Of a stretch of DNA of 64,000 nucleotides, positions 11,705 to 23,700 are shown piece after piece (position 1 is the first letter of the stretch; each line of letters starts with the position of its first letter). The DNA comes from Hormiphora californensis (taxonomy: Eukaryota > Ctenophora > Tentaculata > Cydippida > Pleurobrachiidae). A program made the position numbers and the translations under genes. The notes below the pieces were generated by a model that ran no database searches, was not told where the DNA came from, and saw only the letters and a list, made by a program, of their open reading frames with translations. The stretch is taken from NCBI GenBank assembly GCA_020137815.1, contig CM035351.1:6913315-6977314 (forward strand). Reading direction: 5' to 3'.

Positions 11705-13857
11705 AGTGGAGAGGAGAGAGATAAGAGAGAGAGAGAGATAGAGAGAGAGAGAGGGAGGGAATCTTTAGAGAGGAGAGAGAGAGAGAGAGCGAGAGAGAGA
11801 GATCTCTCTCCGTCTAGAGAGACTCTCGCTCCTCGAGAGCGGCAATGCAAGTTTCGTCAATACGTAAAGGAAATTTCCGTATTGCTGCAGTCGCAATCAA
11901 AACTTCAAATATTATATGGTTACGTTAGAGTCTCTGTGTGGACAACACACCCGCACAGATGTATTGAAGGTATATAAATTCTTCAAAAACACTCATTCAC
12001 TCCACACGGTACAACACATTCATAAGAAATTATATAAATCTCAAAGAATAAAGAATCTAAGTAGTTATTTCTCTATTTCTTGCTCTTTTAAAAAACAACA
12101 ACAACCATAAAAGTAGCATTAGGTGCACGTGCATGAGCAACACAAAACATTTTCCTGCATGCGATTTTCAACAAAAATATAAACTTCCTTAGACACGCGA
12201 CTTAACAGAGAGTAGTTCATTGAATGAAAATCACGTCTATTCGAAACAGCCTGATCAAATCATAAATCCCCGACATGGGTGAACCTCTTTGTCTAGTCGT
12301 CCTACCTTTCTATTCCGCACATATATTCTCAACCCTCTTTTCTACTAACTCACTCACTGTGTACTCATATCCCTACGCAGAGAGAAGGGCATGCCCCACC
12401 GATACAGCAGGAAGAGAGTTGTTGCTGTATATCAGCAGTGAGACAGAGAGAGATGGGAGAGAGAGAGAGCTGAGAGAGAGAGGGGAGAGATAGGAGAGAA
12501 GAGAAAAGGGAAGAAAAGAAGGGGGGGAAAATTTTTAAAAAAATCAAAAGGAAAAGGGTTTGAGAAGAGAAGGAAAGGGAGGAGAAGGGGAAAGAAGAAA
12601 GAGAGAGATGCCAAAGGCGTCTAATTTCCCCCCTTTTACGTATTTCTAAAATGTACACTATTCGGTCAATAGATCTTTCCCCTTCCAAAGTAACTACCCC
12701 TTTCACTCAACTTTCCTCTCTCTCTCACTCCCTTTCACTCTCTCTATCTCTCTCTCTCCCTCTATATATGTATCTGGTATCTTCTTTTTCTATCTCCAAT
12801 CTATTTCACTTAATTATTCTCTATATCAGTCCCAAAATATATTCACTATTAAAGTCTATCAAATTCACGGAAGTCGCTCAAAAACTAAACAGTCTCTCTG
12901 TTACTATCCCTGCGATACTGTACTACACTTGGATTTGGTCAGGTCCGAAGGGGGGGTTTTTGAGGGGGGAGGTTTTGGGGCTGCTTTAATCTCTCCAGGG
13001 CTGACGGCCGGTACAGGCCCATGGCACTCTTACACTGGAGTGATTCCAACTGAGGGAGAGGAAAGGGGGGAGAGAGAGAGGAGGAAAAGGGGGAAAGAAG
13101 GGAAGAAGAAGAGAAAGAAAGAGAAAGGGGGAGGGGGGGAGAGAGGGAGAGAGGGAGAAGAGGGAAGGAAAGAAGAGAGAAAAAGAGAAAAAAGAAAAAA
13201 GGGGAGAAAAAAGAAAGAAAGAAAAAGAGGGAAAGCATCACCAGCTGTGGGGGGAGGTAATTTTGGTGACAGTGTTATCCAACACCAACCTGCCTGCTGA
13301 ACACTTTCTGACGGCTCAGAGCGCCTGTCAGCGCACCACACACATGCATATAATGACAGAGTATGGCAACATCAGAGGGGAAAGGGGAAAGGGAAATGAG
13401 GGAAGAATGCATTAGAAGGAAAAGAGTTGGAATTTGGGAAAGTTACACGGCTCTCCGGGATCCCCCGGGTTCCTAAGACGTCTTTTACAAACCCAAAAAA
13501 ACAAAAATCCCGTTAAACCGGGGGGGGGGACTACCCACTGAGAATGTGAGAAGGGCCCTGTCCCAAAGTCAGTTTCCCGCCCTCACAAAAGGGCAAACAT
13601 TCGTCTGTCAGTACTGGGGTGCATTAACCTCCCCCTTTCAAGTGATCCCCCCGGTTTGGGGTTAAGGAACTTCCCCTTGGGGCGACTTTCTTGAGGGGTT
13701 TTTCACATTTAACCCCAGGGGGGTAATAAAAAAAAGGGAGAGAAAGAGAGAAAAAGAGAGGGATCACATCACATAGCATATAGCAGACAGGCAGAGAGAA
13801 AAATATAGAAACATACCCCTCGATTTGCGATCGGTACGATCGCCCCAGTTTTGCTAG
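10692..13857. other. Gene-poor, purine/pyrimidine-rich stretch
   Basis: No conserved coding segment was found on either strand. The stretch holds a GC-rich patch near 10990-11130, a long (GA)n tract at 11608-11699, and mixed purine tracts at 12430-12610 and 13060-13240. Apparent ORFs here are runs of Arg/Glu or Ser/Leu from these repeats. It separates the 3' end of KMT5A from the 3' end of the minus-strand membrane-protein gene. Confidence 0.5.
11608..11699. repeat. (GA)n microsatellite
   Basis: About 45 uninterrupted GA units, followed by imperfect GA-rich sequence to about 11805. Confidence 0.95.
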
Positions 13858-14067
13858 TTATATTAAAGTGGGACTTGTCACCCCAAATATATTGGCCTCA
13901 CCTGACTTGAGGAAGGTATCAAACACCACAGAACTGGGGTGGATCTGCAGTTTGGGGGAGATGAGGGATTCTCTAAAGGGAGGAGGTGGCATTCCTCCCA
14001 TCATCTCCAGCTGAGCTTTACTATGCAGCGGCTCAGACATAAAACTACCTGCGTGGGAGAGAGATAG

Positions 14068-14109
<42 letters not shown>

Positions 14110-15988
14110 TGATAGAGAAGAAGTTAAAAGAGAGAGGGGGAGAGAGACGGGTGTAAATCGTGTTCTTACTGAGGCTGAGTTACTATGAGTTGGGAAAAGA
14201 GAGGCACTCAATAATACTGAGAGAGAGAGGAGCCTGGTCTGAAAACTACTACCCATCGCGTTTACCCGCACAGTAATTCTCCGTAATTAGAGGCCTCCCT
14301 CCTGAGCGGCATACGGGAATGCTTAGTAATAATAATATAGATGTTCCACAAGAGGAAAGTAGTAGTTCTATTTACTTCTCAACTCTTCACTTTTCTACTC
14401 CGACACTTAGCGTTATAGTATATAACACCCTCATTCTCTCACAATTCCCTCTCTTTTATTGCTTTGTATTTCTAATTCAAGTAACAGTGAATTGCCCCCA
14501 CTATCAACACCCCACTAAATATATCCCCCGGCCTTCTTACCTTCCCCAGAACTATATCCAAAGCCGTGAGGAGGTTTCTGGGAGCTCTGTAGGGATGGTA
14601 CTGACGCCTGACTGTACGGTGGAACACCACCAGGCGGGCCCCCATGATAGGGTGGTGTCCTGTATGACTGGAAACTGGAGTCCATAGGTAGCGGTGCGTA
14701 TCCATTTGTTGTACCCTCTAAAACAGGGTGGTTGTCATGGTTACAACTTATCTCTCTTGCTCATACAGGGCGGCAGTCTCGGCAATACTTCAAAGAGAAA
14801 TTAGTAGCTTATAGGTTCGTCTCTCTCTTTTAAAAAGGACATTCAGCTAACTGACCAGAACGAATTTCCTACCCATTTCTGTGACATACTTACCCATTAT
14901 TTTCTGGTTTTGTGCTCTCCGGCGGATTCGAAGGTAGCATACCAGCGAGATGATGACCACTAGAATCAGCACCGCTCCTAGGACACCGATGACTCCGTAT
15001 AGAATGATTGCGTTTGGGCTGAAGGAAATAGTAAGGAGTTAGTGAATGGTATCTAGAAAATGAAGGAGAAGAGGGTTATTAAGAAATATAGAGTAGTGAA
15101 TGGGTTGAAAATGATGTAAGAAAGGATAGATATAGGAAATAAAGAGCGAAATGTGAAGATGTGTATAATGATCAAGTCGAATAAATAAAGGAATCGCGTG
15201 AAAAGGCTAAGTTGCGATTCATAGTGGAGTTTTATTTCGTTCTATTCATTCTTTTAATAAAAGACGGAATACAATCGAAGCTAGAGATGGAGATAATAAT
15301 TTTCCCTGGGTTTGATACAAAAAAACGACCCAAGATTCGAAGATTAAAAAGCAACCCTATAATCCAAAAGTTAGAGAGACAATTAAAGGAATATACCCTT
15401 GGGGAAATGCTAGCGAAAGAGAAAGAGGAAAATACAACTAATATATGTATAGGAAACAATAAGACCGGCAGGAAGAGAACTTTTAGCAGGGAAAGGAAAC
15501 CCTTCTTACCGGGTTAAAACTTAACAAGAAAGTGCGCTATCTTAAAGTACTTCCTATCCATAAAAGTACTCGCTAATTTCACTCTCTCTGGGAAGTGTTT
15601 ATAGTCAAAGCCTAACTTCCCTATCTCTCTTCTCTCTTTTTTTTCCCCCCCTTTTCTTTTCCCTTTTTTTCTTCTATCCTTCCTTCGGTTAATACACGAC
15701 CAATCCCCCAAAGGGGGTAGGCTGTGGGGGTTTCCCCGGGGATCTGTTATGAGGGGAAGGCTGGGGTAATAGTGGCAATTACAAGGGTAGTTTAAAGACA
15801 TAGGGTTAAAGTAGGGGGAAAGAAAAGGGAGGTTTCATAGTCGATATAAGGAATCCCAGAGGAAGAGAATGATGTGTGAAGATGCTGCTAGTTGCTGTAA
15901 TGTGTGCGATTCGTAAGTGGTCATTGCTACTTGAGAAAGGGACCTCACATCGCATCATCACTAGAAGCTACTGGAGGATTTTTATATT

Positions 15989-16022
<34 letters not shown>

Positions 16023-17153
16023 TGAGTAAACAAATGAACTGGAATGAAATGAAATGGAATGTATGTGTATGTGAAAATAAATAATTCTCCTGGATATAAT
16101 GCTAACTGAACTGACTTTATTCCTGATGACCCTTCGAATATGATATTTAATATGATCAGCCAACACACTATTCAGAATTCGTCAAATAAGTTTACAGAGA
16201 TCTAAGCTAATTCTAAGATCTCTCTTTAGTACTCAATTTGGAGCTCACTTGCTAGCGAGAATGTACTACAATGTACTTTAATGTACTACAATGTACTATA
16301 ATGTATGATCTCACTTGCTAGCAATAATGACCGGGCCAGGAAGAGAACAGTTTTTAGCCAGGTAAAACTGGAACTCCTCTTCTGTGTTATCACTGGGGTA
16401 GGTCAACTTCACATCAACCTGTACAAATGCCCTGACCGTATCTTTACAGGTGAAGTTGACGTTAAATGTATTCGTCATATTGTCCACAATTCCCTGGAGG
16501 AGAAGGTGTGTTATTAGTACAAAGTGGGCCAGAAAGTCCCCCTAGATTTGGTAGAAATAAAGAAATAATGTATTGAGTAGATTGAGCAGAAACAATGATG
16601 TATTGAGTAGATTGAGTAGAAACAAACTATGTAATTATCTATCAGATTAGTAGATGACGTAATACCATGGTGGGTAGAGACGTTGTGGGTTCTTCCATTA
16701 GAGACATCTGTTCACTATGAAAGTTAACATAGTAGGAAGCTTTCTCACTTGACTTCATGGTGCATTCCATCACGCTTGTGTCTGAAGAGAGAGAGGGGAG
16801 AGTGGAGGAGGGAATTGGATCATGTGTAATCTTAGGCGCAGCTAATGATCAGTCATAGAATGGAAGTTGCGTGTAGAGGCTCTCTACAAAGAAAGCTCTA
16901 CAGTATAACTTTCTTTGTCCCCCTAACAAACCAGCATTCACTGAACAAGGTTTGGAAAAACAATCAACCCACCATTCATGATGGGAAACTCGTCAACTTT
17001 CTTTTTCGAGGTGAACATGTCGATGATCCGGCTGTCAGAGATCATGCATGGTTTAACTTTAAACACGGCAATATGGCAACACAGGTCGAACTTCTTGCGG
17101 GTGTGGACCACGACCAGCAGAGCCAGAACGCACAGTATTACCCGGCCTAACAT
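13858..17153 (-). CDS. Novel type I single-pass membrane protein with proline-rich tail
   Basis: Six exons join in frame on the minus strand: 17153-16973, 16781-16666, 16493-16315, 15018-14894, 14717-14541 and 14048-13858 (about 324 aa). Exon 1 encodes a signal peptide (MLGRVILCVLALLVVVHT) and Cys-containing ectodomain. Exons 2-3 add about 98 residues with a few Cys and N-glycosylation sites (NMT, NFT, NCS). Exon 4 is the membrane helix LYGVIGVLGAVLILVVIISL followed by the stop-transfer CYLRIRRR. Exons 5-6 give a cytoplasmic tail rich in Pro, Gly, Ser and Tyr (RTPPYHGGPPGGVPPY). I do not recognise the ectodomain. The architecture fits a receptor or adhesion protein. The last exon may be longer or may splice at 13902 into an unseen exon. 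Confidence 0.6.
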
Positions 17154-17555
17154 TCCTTCAGTTGCAATGAATCTATACCATCCTGGGAGAGAGACGCAGG
17201 GGATGGTTAGGGGTGGGAGGGAGAGAAGCAGGGGATGGTTAGGGTTGGGTGTAACAGATTGGTGCTGGAAACATAGAATAAAAGCAAGGTTAAAGTTTAG
17301 AGAAGTTAACAACAATCTGAATTACAATAACAACAAACGTATTCTTATATCAATCAAGTCAAAATATATCGATACGTGATACTTGTACACACTTGGTACA
17401 GCTATCACATAACCATTAGAAGTTTTCTCTATCAGCTCAATCACAGTTATATAGTAGAGTAATAACACACACACGTCAGCAGGAGAGAGGATCTGTGCAA
17501 AGTCGGAAATGCAGGAATGTACCGCAGAGAACAAAGAGATCTCTCGCTCTCTCTC

Positions 17556-18018
17556 TCAGCTCTGATGGAGCCTCTTTATTTCCGAGCTCAGCACATCGAG
17601 ATCGGTCATGATTTCAGAGAACTTTTCAAGAGAATTAGGGTCTTCACTAAGGGAACCAGACCTTGTGGCATCAAACTTAAGATGCTTTACTGCCAAGGCC
17701 TCTTGCTGTGCCCGCACCTGCAAATGTAATGAAGAAGAATTTGTTAACTGTTTAAAAGTGTTAACACACCCTTTATATTTCACTCCATATTACGTGAGTA
17801 AATGCTAATGCCGATAAGCTTGAGTGACAAATAAACAATACACTAGATGTGGACGGTTCAATTCCACTAAAGTTTTAAGTTACCTTTTCTAACTTCTGGA
17901 AATCACAGGCACCTCTAAAAGCTTGCAGTGCACCATCACTAAAGTCATTCTTGACTTTCTGGAGATCTCGCTCTTTTTCCGGTATTGCAGAAAAGTCGCT
18001 GGTAAACGAGTGAGACAT
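17556..18018 (-). CDS. CCDC28-like small coiled-coil protein
   Basis: Two phase-0 exons, 18018-17884 and 17717-17556, encode 98 aa. The segment LQKVKNDFSDGALQAFRGAC, then DFQKLEKVRAQQEALAVKHL, matches the core of the CCDC28A/B family (human CCDC28B is a modifier of Bardet-Biedl syndrome that contacts BBS proteins and mTORC2). The rest is a short helical tail. The protein lacks the long disordered N-terminus of the vertebrate forms. The ATG is 5 nt after CCTTTTCCTAG, and the membrane-protein gene follows about 400 bp downstream on the same strand. The family call rests on pattern memory. Confidence 0.55.
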
Positions 18019-18422
18019 TACTACTAGGAAAAGGGTCAAAAGTCAAAATTAAGATCAATAATCAATTGGGACTGTTTATTGAATTATATTGGACTTTGCA
18101 AGTGGGAATTGATAACTAAAAACTACAGTAAACAGAAATAAGCACAATATGGCTCTGGAGCAATCCAAAAGGCAAAATCCCTCTGCGTCTGTTGTCTTCA
18201 ATCTGTGGTCCGCAATCCAGCCGCGCCAACGTTCCGGCTTCCGCGGAAGTCCGGAATCTGGGAATAATGGCGACGCCCGATCAAGTGTGATAAAAAGCAC
18301 ATACTGAGGACTCTGTAATCTGTATTGAGTCATGACCCACATTGCAGGCTTACCATATTTGATTTTTCGACGAATTTTCTAATTTCAGAACTTAGCGGGG
18401 AATTTCAAACATTTGGCGAATA

Positions 18423-18640
18423 GTGGAAGCTCTTATGGTAATTCCCACGCCCCGTGGGAAAGTTTTTGACCGTGGGAAAGTTTTCAAAGCGTGGGAAAAG
18501 AGAGATACATACAATAACATTTAAAAAATAATTATTTTTTTAAAGTTATTGTCTGTATCTCTCTTTTCCCACGCTTTGAAAACTTTCCCACGGTTGAAAA
18601 CTTTCCCACGGGGCGTGGGAATTACCGTAAGAGCTTCCAC
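18423..18640. mobile_element. 218-bp hairpin MITE with TA flanks
   Basis: Ends GTGGAAGCTCTTA and its complement are flanked by TA at 18421-18422 and 18641-18642. The arms contain repeated CGTGGGAAAGTTTT motifs and are almost perfectly complementary around an AT-rich centre near 18530. No coding capacity. Confidence 0.75.
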
Positions 18641-20543
18641 TAGAAAACATTTTTCCAAATTTTGATTTGCAGCGATTTGTGGAATAATTTTCGCGCAACA
18701 CGCAAAATGCCGTGTGAATGCGCTGCTCGCCGCGCACACTAAGCAAAACAAACTTAAAGCTTAATTTTAAAGTTCGGAAAAACGAACTTTCCTTTTTTAT
18801 CCGTTTCTTCTCCGTTTTTACTTTTCTTTCCGATTTTTGTCTTCATTTCTCGTGTTCGACGAGTCACAGAAGTGTCGTTTGTCAAGTGAATTGTGTCAGG
18901 AAGTAAATTATGGAAAATCTAATCGATAGCTGCATCGAAATCATTTGTCTTTCACCTCGGGGCTCGGTAAAATTGTCCACCGGAAAATTTCCGGACCTGT
19001 GGCCTAGATGAGCGGCGTAAAAAGATGACGTACAAATTTAGTTTGCAGACTTAAAACAATTGTGTAATTTCTCACGGTCAATGCTTCACGCCCTGATGAT
19101 ACAGAGACTTGTAAAATGCAATTTTGAGATCATGTCGAGTTCTTCCTAACCTCAAAATTTCAAGTCTTTAGTTGATTGGGGTTTCCTTTAATATTCTTCA
19201 GCTTTAACATACATTGAACTGTAAATGTGGTTAACATACGTTTACCTCAGGTATTTGTTTTACTAGAAGATTCCTGATTCTGGATCGTACAGTGTGCTCA
19301 CTGCTCTGTCACGTATTTTACAATGAATCTTTGTATTGTCTTCTTAACTTGAATTCGTTTCTCATTATGCTACTCTTGGTCAAATATTCCTATTAGCCCA
19401 TCGCCCAAATTTATGAACGGTCGCAACAAGTCCCAAGTTGGCAGTTGATTTAATTATGGGCCAACACGGCCAATTGAAACTACCATCGTCCGACTTTACA
19501 AGAGCCCCCTCCCCAGTGGACGTGTTTTGTGGATGTCCCCTAAAGAGTGTGTGCTGTGTGTCATCTTTCGAGAATTTAACCAGGAACCGACCGAATCAAG
19601 TAAACAACCAATCAGAACTCGTTATTTAGGTCACGTGACTGGTTATCAGCCAATCAGGGACCAGTATTTCCTGATTCGGTTGGTTCCTGAATTTAACATT
19701 GGCATTGTCCCATCCACTGTGTGTGTTTCAAAGGAGAGAAAGTGGGGCAGATGTGAAATGTGTGAAGGGATCAAGTTTCCACACCAAGTGTTGCGTGGTG
19801 TAGAATGTGAATTGAATCGAGTAATCTTATTTGGGGACCTACATCAAATTTTAATGAGGTTCAAGTTGTTTACCTGATTGTAGATCATATCGCTTAGTTA
19901 ATTTTAGCACTGGCTACTCAAACCATAGTTTCGTGGACAAATCTAGAGTCCAGACAATTCTAGTAGACATACACATGACATAATAACATGTATAAGTGTA
20001 GTTGTATGTTTGGAGAACTAATCTCAATTTTTTGCAAAAGCCGGGGTACCGGTTCAATTATTAAAATGGATATAGAAATCAAGGTCATCTAGTCTGTACA
20101 TAAGATGGATGTAATAAATTAATTCGAATTGTTTTTAATCATGTTACATACAATGTTAATATCATTCCTGTCGCTAAACCGTTTTGGGCTAGTGCCACGG
20201 TGACCCCTTAGGCTGATCACACGTGTCCTCAAGAGGCAGAATGATAATTGTTGCCTAATGTACTCATTGTCCCAAACAAATATTATACATTACAGCTAAT
20301 TAATCGATGTTCTTTCCAATCTCTACGATTCACGATGTTCTTGAGTTGCTTGTAAAGATCCACTTATACTTCCGTGCTACTTTATTTCGCTTGTTGGTTG
20401 TTAGATCTCCCCACAATTCTACCACCCCACCACTTACAAGTTACAACCCCCTGTACAGTTGGTAAACCCCTTCAATCTTCATACCCCTGACATATCCAGG
20501 TAGTGGACCCCCTTTTGACAATTGACATATTGTTCAGACCTGA

Positions 20544-20596
20544 ACGAAAATACTTGTTTCTTTTGTACCTGGTACAAAAGAAACAAGTATTTTCGT
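20544..20596. repeat. Perfect palindrome, 26-bp arms and 1-nt loop
   Basis: Arm 20544-20569 is the exact reverse complement of 20571-20596, with a single T at 20570 between them. It lies about 130 bp upstream of the talin start codon. Confidence 0.9.
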
Positions 20597-20727
20597 TTCT
20601 TAAAAGCTCTGCAGTTAAGATCACAATCATCAGTTGAGCATTTTCACCAGACCGTCCCTCAATAAACATGTTCAGGTAGTGAGCTATGATCTAGGTAGAA
20701 GGGTGAGAGAGCAGCCGCAACAACATC

Positions 20728-23700
20728 ATGTCCTCCTTCCTTTCCCTGCGTATTAAAATCGTCAGAAATGGAAACATCAAGACGATACAGGTGAGCCATA
20801 GTTTGGAACCTAGAGCCACACACACACACAGGTGAGTCGCTATTGAAAAAACATCCTTTTGTTTCTCAATTTGTTTCACAAACATGCCAAAGATATTTCA
20901 CATTAGCTTCATCGATCATTGTCTCAATATCATTCAATGATTTGTACTGCGAGTCTATATCGTGAAGAAAGAATTTGTACAATGCACTGTCCAGTGATAC
21001 ACTCTCCCTACTTCCGCCCCTGTGCCAAACTCTCTTTATTTTATCCTCTCTTTTTCTCCATCTCTCTCCCCCTCCTTCGTCCTATCCTCTCTCTTTCTTC
21101 TCCTACCTCGCTTCCTTAGTTAAATTGGATTACACCAGACAAAGAGAGCGAGTATACAAACTATACACGATCATTCTACTCTAATATATGTACATTTTGT
21201 TATACACCGTCCTGTCTTCACAACTAATTTTTGACACACTCCTCCTCTCTCTCTCAATGTCTCCACAGTAGTGGTTATGGGGTAACTAAATTAAAAATAA
21301 GCCCACCGCTGTCTAATTGAGGATGTCCTATGACTGCGTCACGTGGGTATACACGTGGTAAGGGAAAGCCAGTAGTAGAAGAAGGAGGTGCACTGTAGTG
21401 TGTACACTCTGAACTAGCAGAAAGGGAAGCTGCAAACCATGTGTATATGTTACATGTGTAGAATGATACAATGGGGGGCACATCATGGGATCATGTACAC
21501 AGGCTACATGACTGGCGACTGCAGTAGAGACCACTATCCAGGCTAACAATATGGTTCATACATTGTTCAGGACCGTGTAGTAGTGGTTAGAACTTGGACT
21601 AGAACTGCAATGTAAATAGGAATTACATCAGGTCTCTGCGACATTCCACATCTCTTGTGTTTATGTTTCTCTCCGGAGACCGCATTATACAGCTCTATAA
21701 TATATATCCTCCTATTATAATAATTATCCTACATAACAATCACTGCAGGTTGACTAGAGAGTGTAACTTGGAATATAAATTACTAGAGCTCCTGGTTTAA
21801 TAAACTGCAGTGTAGTATAGTGGTCAATTAGCGGTATTACTGTCTGGTGGGTCCCCTCTCTTTACATTACAGCTACGAGTCTCGGTACCACAGTAATTCG
21901 CAGTACTTTTTGCAACATATTTATAGAACCCCCCGTGCATGCGTTTTAGAGTGCAACCTGAACAAATTTGAGTGTAAACATTATGTCCACAAGTTTCATG
22001 TTGCATACTCGGTAGTGTGGCCACCTCCCCCTTCTCGTGTGCAGTACAAGTAGTACAGGGTGACCCAAGTTATAGATCGGGATACATACTGCATTCAGGC
22101 TGAAGAGTTGTAACTTCAAATTAGATTACACTTGGCCCAGCTTGGCTCCCACTGCACACTTGGCGAATGTGTACAGAGTTGGAAAGGATTGGAACTCAAT
22201 GTAGAACAAGGGATAAAGTGTATGAAGAGACGGAAAATCTTGAGAGTAAGGTGAATCTAATCGATGAAAGAGAGGTCATACATTCAAACAGTTTGTAGAG
22301 AAGCTATCGACATAATTAGGGAGGAATTAAGTATGCGAAGAGTGTTAGTTGAACATTTCGTCATGTAGAAGCTTAAAAATAATACTGTTCTGTGAGTATA
22401 TTTACAAAACTATCTATTTACGTATCTGCAGGTTCCGTAAAGTTACAGGTTGGGAAAATTTATGTAGGTTGTCGTGTAAAGTACTATAGTAGAGGAACAC
22501 GTGCATGTGGTAAAATGACATTAATGGTAGAAGAAACAGTTTAGGCAAGCAAGAGTGTGGAGGGAGAGAGTTTTGAGAGTAAAGGTACAGGAAGGGAAGA
22601 CGTGAGAGGAGTAGAGTGAGGATGTCATCACAGACGACTTCCATCTTCTCTCACTCATTCATCAATCTCTCTCTCTCTCTACTCGCTCCTTCTCTCTCTT
22701 TCTTTCTCTCTCTCCTCACTCTCTCCCCTCTCTCCTCTCCTCTTCTCTCTCTCCTCCTCTCGTCTCTCTCTTCTACTTTTACACTGCCTTCTTTTCGGTG
22801 TAAGTTTCTCCCTGGTCTTTCAGACCCTCCTTTTATCACTCCCTGGATTTCCATCTTCTTGCCTGTATCCTTCTCTCCCCCGATACGAACAAGAAGGAGA
22901 AGGAGGCATGCGAAGTATAACACACTCGCTTCTCTCTTTGGATTTATTACAACTGAATATGACAGCTCAGATCAGCTCACTATGTCTCTTTATCCTTTCT
23001 CGTCCTCTTATTGCGTGGAGGAGTGAGTGTCACTATCTCGAGTATGGATCCCATAATGCATGCATCGTTTTATATTATATTCACGAATCAGAAATCAAAA
23101 TATTTCATCTATTTTCTGATGCGAGGTGCTCCCTTTTTCTGATCTTGGGGGACGAGTAAATTTTCTGAAAAGGGGGGAGGAGTAAGAGGCAAAAAAAAGG
23201 GGGTATAGGAGCAGTAAGTAGAGAGCTGCAGAGAGAGGGGTAGCCTCTCTCGGTGAGCTTGTAGCTCTGAGCGCGAGGCGCGCAGAATGATGCGGGAGAA
23301 AGCGTACGTGCTGACTCTTCGTAATCACCATTCTCTCTCTCTCTCTCTTGCTCTCTATTTCTGCTTTAAAGACTCTATATCTAGCTCGTCTGCTAACTAT
23401 TTCCTTCTCGCTTGGTGAATACTGACATGACTGAATATAAACGCTAAGCTGCTGGAGGGAGGGAAGAAACCTCTCTTTGTGTGTCAGTAGTGTGTGTATA
23501 AAAGCCATACTAGCGTTTCCAGCAGAAGCATGGGAGAGAGAGATAGTGGGGAATAGAACTGTGGAGAGAGAGGAGAGGGAGAGATACCGTAGAGAGAAAG
23601 CAAGATAGAGAGATAGCGGTAAAAAAGAGAGAACTGAGGAGGGTTAAAATGAAAGTGGTGAAAAGTTAGTGTGATTGGGAGAGAATACCAGTGTTTTTAG

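Larger units (their letters stand above)
18019..20727. other. Divergent intergenic region between CCDC28-like gene and talin
   Basis: No coding stretch recognised. It contains a hairpin MITE (18423-18640), a degenerate inverted repeat around 19570-19700 (CAGGAACCGACCGAATCA versus the complement of TGATTCGGTTGGTTCCTG), and a perfect 26-bp-arm palindrome (20544-20596). Being between divergently transcribed genes it should hold the promoters of both. Confidence 0.5.

Noticed and set aside
11544-13341. ORFs of 60-124 codons rich in Arg/Glu or Ser/Leu
   Set aside because: They are translations of GA/CT microsatellites and purine tracts and overlap on both strands.
15212-15517. 101-codon ORF with a hydrophobic start and basic tail
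   Set aside because: It lies in an AT-rich intron of the minus-strand membrane-protein gene, on the other strand, with no acceptor, neighbour or similarity to support it.
17850-17875. tRNA B-box-like GGTTCAATTCC
   Set aside because: No A box or cloverleaf can be drawn around it, and it lies in the intron of the CCDC28-like gene.
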